Made by a program: the position numbers and the translations under genes. 64,000 bases of DNA from Sphingopyxis sp. L1A2A. GTDB lineage: Bacteria > Pseudomonadota > Alphaproteobacteria > Sphingomonadales > Sphingomonadaceae. Shown here piece after piece: positions 16,285 to 24,925 of this stretch. The stretch is from NCBI RefSeq assembly GCF_005502465.1, contig NZ_SCOT01000004.1:62001-126000 (forward strand), in the 5' to 3' direction. Position 1 is the first letter of the stretch. The number at the start of each line of letters is the position of its first letter. The notes beneath the pieces are model-generated. The model was given only the letters and a program-made list of their open reading frames with translations, ran no database searches and had not been told where the DNA came from.

Positions 16285-17738
16285 CGGTTGCCCGATCCCA
16301 ACGAGATGAAGATATTTTTCTCCTGGGTGAACGCCAGCAGTTCGCCGAGGCATTCCTCACGGCCGATGCCCGACTGTTTCATTCCGCCGAAGGGGGCTCC
16401 AAGAATGTGGCGTGAGGTCTCGTTGATCCAGACATAGCCTACGTCGACGGCCATGGCGGTGCGGTGCGCGCGTTCGAGATCTCGTGTCCAGATTGAGCAG
16501 GTCAATCCATACTCCAGTTCGTTGACGACCTCGATCATCGTCGGCTCGTCGGACCATCGCAGGATTCCGAGCACCGGCCCGAAAACCTCTTCGCGGGCCA
16601 AGCGCATGTCAGGGGTAACGTCGGCAAACACTGTCGGCTCGATGTACAGGCCGCGCGCAAGAGCTTGGTCGGCCGGTGGCCCCCCGCCGCATATCAGTCG
16701 AGCGCCTTCCGCCTGGGCGCTATCGATGAATCCGACTATGCGCTCATGCTGTTTCGCGCTGATGATCGCGCCCATCGAAGTCGCCTCGTTGGACGGATCG
16801 CCCGGCTGAAACCGCTGGGCTTCCTCCTCGATACGAGCCAGAACCGCGTCGTAGATGTCCTCATGTATGAACGCCCGGCTCGTCGACCCGCATGATTGGC
16901 CGCACCACGCAAAATTCATGCCCTGGATCAAGGCTTTTGCTACTTCGGCGGGATCGGCATCGCCATAGGCTATCAGGGCATTCTTGCCGCCAAGTTCGAG
17001 CAAGACTGGCTTGAGCGTTGGACTGGCCTCGCGCATCAGAGCGCGACCTGCAGCCGCGCTCCCCACCAAGCTGATCATCGCCACCTTGGGGTGGGCCGCT
17101 AACGCCGCCCCCGTTTCGGCTCCTCCCGTAAGGACGCTGAACGTACCCGACGGCAACAAGCCGTCGATCAGCTCGGCGAAGCGGAGTGCTGACAGGGGAG
17201 CCTGTTCGGATGGCTTGACGATTACCGCATTGCCGGCTGCAAGGGGAGCGGCAACCTTGCCGGCGCAGAACAGAAACGGATGATTGAAGGCCAGAATGCG
17301 GGCGACGACGCCAAATGGCTGCCTGACGGAGAAGTTGACCGCATCTGGTCCGACGGGGACCGAAGCACCTTTCATCTCCGTCACCAGCCCGGAGAAATAG
17401 TCGATGAGCGCGGCTGCCACATGGGAGTCGGCCGCCAGTTCACGGACCGGGTTGCCGCAATCGAGAGCATCGAGTTGCGCCAATTCCTTTGCATTCTGGC
17501 GAATGACTGCCGCTACTTCGCGCAGCAGCCGGGCACGTTCGAGGGGTGGCACATCGCGCCAGACCCTGGATCCGACGGCGGCAGCGAGGACTGCCCGGTC
17601 GACATCCTCGCTTTCTGCCTGCGCGACATGTGCGATGAGCGAGCCGTTGGCCGGATTGTGCGAGGGACTGTACCCGCCCGCCGTCGGTGCATGCCACCCG
17701 CCATCATAGTAAAGGTCGTACTGATCTGGAATTGCCAT
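16281..17738 (-). CDS. NAD(P)-dependent aldehyde dehydrogenase
   Basis: A 485-aa ALDH superfamily enzyme with Asn152 (FNHPF), Glu248 in ELGGKN and the catalytic Cys283 in GQSCGS. The C-terminal EEVFGPVL and PFGGMKQSGIGRE are standard. It would oxidise an aldehyde to the acid; in bicyclic aromatic pathways this step is salicylaldehyde dehydrogenase (NahF), in others a semialdehyde dehydrogenase. Substrate not determinable. It follows the TonB receptor by 50 bases and overlaps the MFS gene. Confidence 0.88.
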   Translation of the reverse strand: MAIPDQYDLYYDGGWHAPTAGGYSPSHNPANGSLIAHVAQAESEDVDRAVLAAAVGSRVWRDVPPLERARLLREVAAVIRQNAKELAQLDALDCGNPVRELAADSHVAAALIDYFSGLVTEMKGASVPVGPDAVNFSVRQPFGVVARILAFNHPFLFCAGKVAAPLAAGNAVIVKPSEQAPLSALRFAELIDGLLPSGTFSVLTGGAETGAALAAHPKVAMISLVGSAAAGRALMREASPTLKPVLLELGGKNALIAYGDADPAEVAKALIQGMNFAWCGQSCGSTSRAFIHEDIYDAVLARIEEEAQRFQPGDPSNEATSMGAIISAKQHERIVGFIDSAQAEGARLICGGGPPADQALARGLYIEPTVFADVTPDMRLAREEVFGPVLGILRWSDEPTMIEVVNELEYGLTCSIWTRDLERAHRTAMAVDVGYVWINETSRHILGAPFGGMKQSGIGREECLGELLAFTQEKNIFISLGSGNR

Positions 17739-17788
17739 CTATGCTCTCAATCCTTGAGGGGCGAGCCAGCCTATGACCGGCGATCGCA

Positions 17789-19993
17789 TCAGAATTTCAC
17801 TTCGACGCCGGCGCCGATACGCCGGGGCAGCTCGTACCTGAGATCGGTGCCAAGCGCGCCGGGCCGAACTTCCTGGATGATCTTCTCATTGGTCAAATTC
17901 GTCGCCCAGATCGAGAACCGAAACTTTTCGTCATCCGTTCGCCACGAAATTTCGCTGTTGATCGCCGTATAGGGATCCTGCTTCACGGAATTCAGGAAGT
18001 CGAAATAGACGACCGAACTGCGGAACAGGGTGCCGTTGATGTTCAACATTCCCGATGCGAGCGGTACGTCGAGACTTGGAGCGATGTTAAAGGTCCAGCG
18101 AGGTGCCCGCGGTAGGCGGTTGCCCGACACATCCGCTTGCGACACGATATTGCCTCCCGTTGGCCGGGGAATGAAAACTTGCGCGAGCGGAAAATCGTCA
18201 TATTCCGCATGGGCGTAGGCGACCGCCGCGTTGACCCGGAAATGATCGGTTGGCGCCAAAGTGGTTTCGAGTTCGCCGCCGTAAAGAGTGGCGTTCGCGG
18301 CGTTCTGCAGGACATAACCGGGACCCAACGGATCGCGGGCAGTGACCTGCAAATCCTTATAATCATAACGATACAAGGCGAGATTGGCGCGCAGCCAGGG
18401 CGTGATGTCAGACTTGATACCGCCTTCGAGGGCTTTGAGCGTCTCGGGATCGACCGCGAGAGGCGACACGCCAGTCATGTTGAACACACCGCTTTTGAAG
18501 CCGGTGCTGTAGGTCGCGTAGATATTCGTGTCCGGTCCGATTTCGAACCGGACCGTGCCTTTATACGTGACCCTGTTAAAGGATTTTTCCGCTGTCTGCG
18601 GAAAAAGGGCGACGCCGTTTACGATCTGATCGAAACTTCTTTTCTCATGGGTGTAGCGAATGCCGCCCGTCACGAACAGGCGCGGGACGACCTCAAGCGT
18701 CGCCTCGGCGAATCCGGCATAGGAGGTCGTCTTCAGGACGGGGTCGAATGTGCGCACGAGCAGTGGCTGGCTCGGATCAGCGCGACTGCTCAGAATGAAG
18801 TTGGCGTCGCCGGAGAGGTGGAAGGCATATAAACCAGCGATCCATTGAAGCGGCCCGGAGCCGGACGAGAGCAGGCGCACTTCCTGACTATAATATTCCG
18901 ATGCGATTTTGGGGGCCACAAAAGTCGCGAGCAAGATATTCGACGAATCCGAATCCGTCGCCTGAGAGGTTCGGTTGGAGGCATATGCCCCGGTCGTCTC
19001 CAGATTGACCCCGCCTAGATCGAAGCGTGTCTGCAAGGCGACACTGTATCGCCGGGTGGCGAGCGAGGGGCGCAGATCGGCGGACAGCTGCCAGGGTTTC
19101 AACGGGAGGATCGCGCCGGGAAAGGCTCGACCTGCCGTGTTATTCTCATAGGGCTGGTAGACATTCTCCGAGCCCTTGCGATCGAAATATTCTCCCGTGA
19201 GGACGATCTTGTTTCCGTTCTCGCCGCGGTACATCAGCTTGCTGCGGACATCGACAACCTGATAGCCGCCAGCTTTCCCACCGCGCACGAGATCGTCGAC
19301 AAAACTGTCCGTTTTGCGGTAAATTCCGGCGATATCGGCTGCAATCGTATCGGACAGGCCACCAGTCAGATAGCCGCGCACATTATAGTCTCCGTCGCCC
19401 GTCTCGAGGGCGGCCGCGCGCGCCGAAACCATGCCGCTGAAGTCGAAACTGGGATCAGGCGTAATGACATTGATCAACCCGCCCGTCGCGTTCCGACCGA
19501 ATATTGTCCCCTGCGGCCCGCGCAGGACCTCGACGCGGTCGACCTTGACGAGATCGGTCCAGGTGGAAAATGGGTCTCCCTGGTAGATTCCATCGACATA
19601 GGTTGCTACGTTTGACTCGTCCCCGACCGAAATACTGCTCGACCCCACCCCGCGGATAACGGGCAGGAACACGCCCGCAGCGCGGCCACCGAAGAAGCCG
19701 GGCACGACCTGAGTGAGATTCCGGATGTCGGCCGCACCCGAACGGCCAAGCGATTCCGAAGTCACGGCGGTCACCGCGACCGGCACATCCTGCAACTTCT
19801 GTTCCCGGCGCGTCGCGGTCACGACGATATCTACGAGGCCGCTCTGCGTCGAGGTTTGATCCTGATCCTCGGCTGGGGCCGACGGGCTGGGCGCGGACAA
19901 ACCGCCAACGGGCGCCGTTTGCGCCATGGATGGCGCGGCGGTCACGGCTGCCGTCATCATCAGCAGCGCTTTGGATGCAAAAAGGCCTTTCAT
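17789..19993 (-). CDS. TonB-dependent outer-membrane receptor
   Basis: A 734-aa receptor with a signal peptide (cleavage near PSMAQ), a TonB box-like DIVVTATRREQ, a plug with VEVLRGPQGTIFGRNATGG and a C-terminal strand ending in VEVKF. Its ATG follows GGGAGGGAG. It lies between an oxygenase pair and the aldehyde dehydrogenase in the leftward array, so it is the probable uptake route for that arm. It is paralogous to the receptor at 5475-7664 over its whole length; differences concentrate in the barrel, which may reflect different ligands (inference). Confidence 0.92.
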   Translation of the reverse strand: MKGLFASKALLMMTAAVTAAPSMAQTAPVGGLSAPSPSAPAEDQDQTSTQSGLVDIVVTATRREQKLQDVPVAVTAVTSESLGRSGAADIRNLTQVVPGFFGGRAAGVFLPVIRGVGSSSISVGDESNVATYVDGIYQGDPFSTWTDLVKVDRVEVLRGPQGTIFGRNATGGLINVITPDPSFDFSGMVSARAAALETGDGDYNVRGYLTGGLSDTIAADIAGIYRKTDSFVDDLVRGGKAGGYQVVDVRSKLMYRGENGNKIVLTGEYFDRKGSENVYQPYENNTAGRAFPGAILPLKPWQLSADLRPSLATRRYSVALQTRFDLGGVNLETTGAYASNRTSQATDSDSSNILLATFVAPKIASEYYSQEVRLLSSGSGPLQWIAGLYAFHLSGDANFILSSRADPSQPLLVRTFDPVLKTTSYAGFAEATLEVVPRLFVTGGIRYTHEKRSFDQIVNGVALFPQTAEKSFNRVTYKGTVRFEIGPDTNIYATYSTGFKSGVFNMTGVSPLAVDPETLKALEGGIKSDITPWLRANLALYRYDYKDLQVTARDPLGPGYVLQNAANATLYGGELETTLAPTDHFRVNAAVAYAHAEYDDFPLAQVFIPRPTGGNIVSQADVSGNRLPRAPRWTFNIAPSLDVPLASGMLNINGTLFRSSVVYFDFLNSVKQDPYTAINSEISWRTDDEKFRFSIWATNLTNEKIIQEVRPGALGTDLRYELPRRIGAGVEVKF

Positions 19994-20050
19994 TTTCGGT
20001 CTCCCTCCCGATTATTTAGTAATTGATTTATAAGGTTATTCTGTCACCGC

Positions 20051-20545
20051 TCACAAAGGAAACACCAGATACCGCGGCACGACCGCGTTGTCGGTCACCG
20101 CGTTCCGCGACAGAAAGCGACATTGATCGTCTTCCATTCGAATAATGTCCTCGTAGGTCCCGGCGGCCAGCTGCTGCGGCAGCCCGGTATCGTCGGGGGT
20201 AAAGATCACGGAGAAGTTCGAGACCATGTCGACGAGACCATCCGCGCGGCGGCTGGCGTGCACGCGCTGAACGAAATGCCGGGTACGATAGTCCTGGAAT
20301 GTACCCGCCCATATGTCTTCGATGAAGGTGCAGCGATCGATTAACCTGTCGCGGCAGTCGTCGAGCATCATCGCCACGCGCAGGCCGCTCTCGACATCGT
20401 TGCGCGCGATGCAGATGTAACTCGCGCTCGGATCATCTTCGAACGTGTCGAGCCACGACCGCATTTTCTTCCCGTCCAGTGCCGACATATATGCCGACTG
20501 GAGTTCATCGAGCCGCGCGAGCTCGTCGAGCGTCAAGCGCGTCAT
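20051..20545 (-). CDS. Ring-hydroxylating oxygenase beta subunit
   Basis: A 164-aa SnoaL-like small subunit (ALDGKKMRSWLDTFEDD near the N-terminus, then RTRHFVQRVHASR and SNFSVIFTP in the core). It overlaps the alpha subunit by 4 bases (ATGA) and has a strong GGAGGAGGGAGG ribosome site inside the end of alpha. It is more divergent from the benzoate type than the other beta subunits here. Role: structural partner of the alpha subunit at 20542. Confidence 0.82.
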   Translation of the reverse strand: MTRLTLDELARLDELQSAYMSALDGKKMRSWLDTFEDDPSASYICIARNDVESGLRVAMMLDDCRDRLIDRCTFIEDIWAGTFQDYRTRHFVQRVHASRRADGLVDMVSNFSVIFTPDDTGLPQQLAAGTYEDIIRMEDDQCRFLSRNAVTDNAVVPRYLVFPL

Positions 20546-21732
20546 GCCTCCCTCCTCCGGAAGCCCATGGCGGCGCGATAATATTCCCAGTGCGGAAGAT
20601 TGCCGCTCTCGTCGTTCTGACGGAATTCGAACCCGAGCCGGGATGGATCGGTGACGCCTTTTTGGAAGATGGCCTTGCCGGGGGTGCGATTGCCGATCTG
20701 GACCCGGTGGAAAACCGAGGCGTCTTCCATACTGATCAGGCCGGACGGGCCGATCGCGTTGGAGCTTTGCCTTATTCGGTGCAAGACCATCGCGTCATCG
20801 TCGTCCTGATGCGCGAAATAGGCGTAGGTGACTTCCACCTCGTCGATTGCGACAGGCGTAGCGAAACGGATGCTGATGACGTTCAGGTAATTTGAGGCGA
20901 CGAGCATCGGAAAGAGAGCGAGCACGCTGGCGTTTTTCGGCCGCCCCTCGTCGCGAAACTCGATGACCGAAGCATCGCGGATTACGCTCGTGGGCTGGGG
21001 AACGGTCAACTCGGTTTCGATGCAATAATGGCCACGTCCGGTAGTCGCATACTGGCGGCCTGCGCCGCCCTGCCAGTTGAGCATCGTGAACGCCTGGTGC
21101 AGGAGCGGCGGATGATAGCCGTCGTTGTCGCTATAGGCTTTCCAGTTGGTCAGATACCGGACCCGATGATAGCCAATCAGCTTGAGGCGTCCGTCACCGG
21201 CCATGATGTCCAGCAACGACCCTTTCGCTTCCTGCAGGAAGTCGTCGAGGCTTTCGGTGTCCGGCGACAGCGTCACGAACAGGAGGCCGCCGACCGATTC
21301 CTGCCGCGGCTGGGTCAGCGGATAGTCTTTCTTGTCGAAACCGGGGATGAATTCGCGCTGATTGGGGCAGCCGACCAACTCGCCCTCTTTGTTGAACAGC
21401 CACCGATGATAGGGGCATTCGAATTCGGCTCGATTGCCCGAAGGCTTTACCTCGATCTGGGTGCTGCGATGTGAGCAGGCGTTGAAGAATGCCCTGACCC
21501 GTCCGTCGTCGCCGCGGATGATGAGCAGGGGGACGTCCGCAAGATTGCAGGTTTTGAAGTCCCCCGGGTGCGGCACTTCGCTTTCGTGCGCAACGGGATG
21601 CCACTCGGCTCCACGGAAAATCCGGTCGATCTCGGCTTGGTAGAGGTCTTGCCGGACGAAAATCTCCTTGGGGATTTCGTTAAAATTTGCCGGCCAGACA
21701 ATGTCTTGAAGATAAGCCTCCGGAACCGTCAT
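20542..21732 (-). CDS. Rieske ring-hydroxylating oxygenase alpha subunit
   Basis: A 396-aa catalytic subunit, shorter than the other three. The Rieske ligands are C86-x-H88 (CSHRST) and C106-x2-H109 (CPYHRW); the iron motif is NDGYHPPLLH. The usual G of CxHRG is S here. It follows two extradiol-dioxygenase-fold genes by about 90 bases and overlaps its beta subunit, so its product may feed the dioxygenase at 21825 after rearomatisation (inference). AGGA precedes the ATG. Confidence 0.88.
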   Translation of the reverse strand: MTVPEAYLQDIVWPANFNEIPKEIFVRQDLYQAEIDRIFRGAEWHPVAHESEVPHPGDFKTCNLADVPLLIIRGDDGRVRAFFNACSHRSTQIEVKPSGNRAEFECPYHRWLFNKEGELVGCPNQREFIPGFDKKDYPLTQPRQESVGGLLFVTLSPDTESLDDFLQEAKGSLLDIMAGDGRLKLIGYHRVRYLTNWKAYSDNDGYHPPLLHQAFTMLNWQGGAGRQYATTGRGHYCIETELTVPQPTSVIRDASVIEFRDEGRPKNASVLALFPMLVASNYLNVISIRFATPVAIDEVEVTYAYFAHQDDDDAMVLHRIRQSSNAIGPSGLISMEDASVFHRVQIGNRTPGKAIFQKGVTDPSRLGFEFRQNDESGNLPHWEYYRAAMGFRRREA

Positions 21733-21824
21733 CTCCCATCCTTTCTCTTTGCTATTTCGCCGCCCGCGTCACCTCGCGATGCGGTCACATTCATCCCATG
21801 CCCGCTGCCCACCGGGGCCCAAGT

Positions 21825-22682
21825 CTATGTGGACAACTCCTTGATTTTCGGGGTTGCGCCCCACATGCAGAAGCTCTTCGGTTCAAAGCCGAACTGGCGT
21901 TCCCTGTAGGTCTCTTCGTCGACCTCGCGCACGCCGACGGAATATTCAAAGACCATCCCGTCGGGACCCTCGAAATATACGAACCGCGCGCCCGAAGTCG
22001 GATGCCGGCCGGGTCCGAAGACGATGGGAACCTTATGCTGGCTAAGCAGCGCGTAGCTGCGCTGCACATCGTCGATCGACTGAACCTGGTGGTTGATGTG
22101 CTGGATACCGCACCGGTCTGCGGGGACGAGCGCGATGCTGTGGTGAATCTGGCTCAGACGGAGCAGCGGGAGCTCGCCTACCCGGTCACTGACGCGTGCA
22201 TTGCATATTTGGGTCCAGAAATGCTCATCGCGACCGGGATCCCGGCTGAACAGACCGACGTGACTGAAACCCGTAATTCCCGCGTCGCGAGACAGCTGCG
22301 CGCCATTGCCACCGATCTGCGGCGAAACCGCGAATTCGATGCGTCCCCCGCTGGGGTCACGAAAGGCTATGAATTCGGAAACGTGCCGCTGCTCGCGTTC
22401 CTCATGCGAACCGTAGCACACCTCATACCCTAATGCTTCGAGCGTTTTCGCCGCATTGAGGAGATCCTCCCCATTCGCCAATTCGAAGCCGACAATCGTT
22501 TCGGATGGGTCGCCGATCTCGTAGCTCATCGTGCTCATGCGACTATCGGAGCGAAACGACAGGCGATCAACCGCGCGATCGACAGGCTCCAGGCCAAGTA
22601 TTCGCGTGGCGAAATCGGTAGCGGCCGCGACATCCGGTGTCTTGAGACGAGTATAAGCGATGTCAATGATGTTGATGGTCAT
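21825..22682 (-). CDS. Type I extradiol dioxygenase-like protein with complete iron triad
   Basis: A 285-aa two-domain vicinal-oxygen-chelate protein. By alignment with BphC-type enzymes the iron ligands are present: His141 (FSHVGL), His198 (INHQV) and Glu246 (FEYSVG), with a conserved HHSIAL segment at 180-185. It is only distantly similar to the copy at 1816. It starts at the ATG that overlaps the stop of the upstream paralogue (ATGA), ruling out the longer start at 22733. A ring-cleavage role is likely; the substrate is unknown. Confidence 0.82.
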   Translation of the reverse strand: MTINIIDIAYTRLKTPDVAAATDFATRILGLEPVDRAVDRLSFRSDSRMSTMSYEIGDPSETIVGFELANGEDLLNAAKTLEALGYEVCYGSHEEREQRHVSEFIAFRDPSGGRIEFAVSPQIGGNGAQLSRDAGITGFSHVGLFSRDPGRDEHFWTQICNARVSDRVGELPLLRLSQIHHSIALVPADRCGIQHINHQVQSIDDVQRSYALLSQHKVPIVFGPGRHPTSGARFVYFEGPDGMVFEYSVGVREVDEETYRERQFGFEPKSFCMWGATPKIKELST

Positions 22683-23539
22683 GGCAACGTTCCTCCCAAT
22701 TCTTCGAGGTTGGAGGTCGAACCCCAACTGCATAGCGAGGCGGGAGAATCGGCAAACTGCCGTGGCCGGCGTCCGACGGGCGACGGATCCGATCGGGTCG
22801 AATAGGTGAAATAGCTGTCGGGCGAGGGCCCGCTGAAGGTCAGAAACACTTCACCGCTCGCGGGTTCCTTGCCTGGGCCGCGGACAATGCCGACCTGCCG
22901 GTCAAGGAGAAAATATTTCGACTGCATCACGGCGTCGATGCTCTCGACCTCAAACCCCACGACGAGGAAGCTCTCGCGCTTGCTCGGCACAATCATGATC
23001 CTGTGATGCTGATCGTCCCAGCCGAGGTAGATTGCGTCGCCCACCCGATCGGTGATCCGCGCTCCGAGGATGTCCACCCACACAGCGGCGTCAGACGCCG
23101 GGTCCCGGCTGCCGAGGATCACGTGTGACAGGCCGACAATTCCCGCATCGCGCGATGGAAAATATCGCTCGCCGCTCTCCTCGGCCCGAACGACCAGCTC
23201 GATGAGATTGCCGCTTAGGTCGCGACAGGCGAGCCCCGCGTGATAGCGGCGGCTTCGACACAGATCGTGAGGGATCGCCTCGACATCCCAATTTCGCTCC
23301 CTGAGTTTCCCGGAGACTTCCTGCAGCTGCTCGACGGTTCTCAGCGACACCGCCACGCTGGGCCGGAGGCTGCTCCCGGAACCGTCGAACTCCAGGCAAT
23401 AGGACCGAGAGTCAGAACGGAACCGTTCGGCTTCCGGCAACCGTTCGCTGTGCTGCAGGCCGACGGTATCAACGGCGAGCCGCGTGGCTTCGCTAAGCGA
23501 CTGAACCGGGATCCGTACGAACCGTAGCTGCTCCAGCAT
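22679..23539 (-). CDS. Extradiol dioxygenase-fold protein missing two iron ligands
   Basis: A 286-aa paralogue of the next gene with the same two-domain layout and matching landmarks (GLSHVILGSRDP, DQHHRIMIVPS, VESIDAV, the GPGxxPxSG turn). His139 is kept, but the second ligand position reads Phe196 (VVGFEV where the partner has INHQV) and the Glu position reads Thr245 (YFTYST where the partner has VFEYSV). It is therefore unlikely to bind Fe(II) in the normal way and may be a structural or regulatory partner of the active paralogue, with which it is translationally coupled. The ATG at 23539 has GAGG 7 bases upstream. Confidence 0.78.
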   Translation of the reverse strand: MLEQLRFVRIPVQSLSEATRLAVDTVGLQHSERLPEAERFRSDSRSYCLEFDGSGSSLRPSVAVSLRTVEQLQEVSGKLRERNWDVEAIPHDLCRSRRYHAGLACRDLSGNLIELVVRAEESGERYFPSRDAGIVGLSHVILGSRDPASDAAVWVDILGARITDRVGDAIYLGWDDQHHRIMIVPSKRESFLVVGFEVESIDAVMQSKYFLLDRQVGIVRGPGKEPASGEVFLTFSGPSPDSYFTYSTRSDPSPVGRRPRQFADSPASLCSWGSTSNLEELGGTLP

Positions 23540-23789
23540 TTGCCACCTCAAATCCAATGATCAGTCAGTCTGTACTGTTTGTTTTGATTCGGGGCAAGCC
23601 TTATCGCGAGTCCCGAGAGGGGTGTCGTCATGACCGGGGCGATGTGCTGAGCGGCACCTGGCAGCATAGGGTTGTTATCGCCCGCTCGTCGCGAACGTTC
23701 GATCCTTCAACGCGCAGGGCCCGAGGCAAAGAGCGGCCGGCTTCGGCGAGCCCGTCGAGAGCGATCTGGTAGTCCCCGCTGCCCCGATA

Positions 23790-24011
23790 TCAGACGTGTC
23801 GTGTCGGGCGATCCGCCGAAAGGGGAAGCACTAGCTTGTTCGGTACCCGACCGCGTGCGAGCCTCTTCAGGATTGGAAGCGCGTTGGGATAGGCGTCGGC
23901 GAATGCCAGAGGCTGACCGTCGGCGCCCAGCCTCACTTCAAAGACCGGCCCGTCGCCACAAGCGCAGCCACCGGCACTCTGTCCTCGCATGAAGCGCTCG
24001 GGTTGAGCCAT
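23790..24011 (-). CDS. Small protein of unknown function
   Basis: A possible 73-aa protein starting MAQPERFMRG with a GCACGDGP motif near residue 15 and a basic C-terminal half. GGAG lies 7 bases before the ATG at 24011, which is the main support. I recognise no family. It would be the first gene of the leftward array, 250 bases ahead of the extradiol pair; nothing else is evident in that 250-base gap. It could also be an unused reading frame. Confidence 0.4.
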   Translation of the reverse strand: MAQPERFMRGQSAGGCACGDGPVFEVRLGADGQPLAFADAYPNALPILKRLARGRVPNKLVLPLSADRPTRHV

Positions 24012-24357
24012 GTCGGTCTCCAAGCAGAGATTCGTTTCCTAGTAGACAACACGTTGCACAAAATGGCTCGTCGGTCAATTGGCGTTGGCATGCGAAGCCA
24101 AGAGCGGTCTGCCTCGAGGAAGAGCCCTCACCGCCGAAAGATCGCCGGCTCGGTCGGACGATTTTGCTGACACGACAAGAGGTTAGGTAGGGCTCCCTGC
24201 CGCCATATTCGCAATTCGTTAGTCGTCAGTGCTGGCGATTTGGTGCAGAGGGGGCAGAACGGCGGCGGTGCGCCGCCGCAAACGCGAGCGGCGCCAATTG
24301 GGGAAATCGGCTTGCTGACGATGAATGGCGTCGGCCATTTCAAATCTTTCAATGCTT
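24012..24357. other. Intergenic region, probable promoter of the leftward array
   Basis: No gene is recognised in these 346 bases. Near the right end of the array it holds TTGCACA-AA-ATG (24054-24065), similar to one arm of the inverted repeat at 1685-1708. It is the natural place for a promoter driving the genes from 24011 leftward. Confidence 0.45.
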
Positions 24358-24881
24358 CTATCGAGGAGGCATGTCTTCCGATCCGCTTTCGAGATTGCCT
24401 GACATTTTCGTCAGCAATGCGCGGACCGCGCGTATTTCAGTCGGTGAAATCATATGGAGCAGCCGCGCGTAGATCATGTCGGCTTCGGCGCGCAGCTGGG
24501 GCAGGATTTCGATCGCTCGGGGTAAGAGATGAAGCTCCCAGACGCGCCGGTCGCCCTTGGCAGCGCGCCGTTCCGCGAGCGTCATTCTTTCCAGCTGGTC
24601 GACAACATGGCCAACGCTGGCACGCTCCAGTTCGAGCATTTGGCGAGATCGGTCTGGGTAATGCCCGGGGTCCGATAAATATAGACGAGCGCGCGCCACT
24701 GGGTTCGGGTCAATCCGAAGCGCGCCATTGAGGCGTCGAACAAGCGGCGAAGTTTGCGTGGCACTTCTTCGATGACAAAGACAAACTCGTCTGAGTCCGT
24801 CAGAAGACTTTTCCCGAGAGAAGCATCGCTGGTGCTGCGAAAGTCGACCATCGGCTGAAACTGTAAAGCCACTATCGGCAT
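24358..24881 (-). pseudogene. MarR-family regulator, frameshifted
   Basis: The two halves of one MarR protein are in different frames. The N-terminal part (MPIVALQF to ITQTDLAK) holds the dimerisation helix and the start of the winged helix; the rest (MLELERASVGHVVDQLE, then ERRAAKGDRRVWEL) continues in the next frame to the stop at 24358. The two join cleanly if one base is restored at a run of three A (24639-24641 on the + strand as TTT): LAK-MLELERAS matches LAKRLELESAT of the MarR at 45804. The span of 524 bases is one short of 175 codons. It may be a real inactivation or a sequencing error. It is divergent from the hydrolase at 24926. Confidence 0.8.
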
Positions 24882-24893
24882 ATGAACATGCTT

Positions 24894-24915
24894 TACTGTA
24901 AGATATGATACAGTA
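24894..24915. promoter_or_regulatory. Inverted repeat, candidate MarR operator
   Basis: TACTGTA (24894-24900) and TACAGTA (24909-24915) are perfect 7-base arms separated by 8 bases, in the 44-base gap between the divergent MarR and hydrolase starts. Size and position fit a MarR dimer site repressing both genes. Confidence 0.55.
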
Positions 24916-24925
24916 TGATGCCTGA

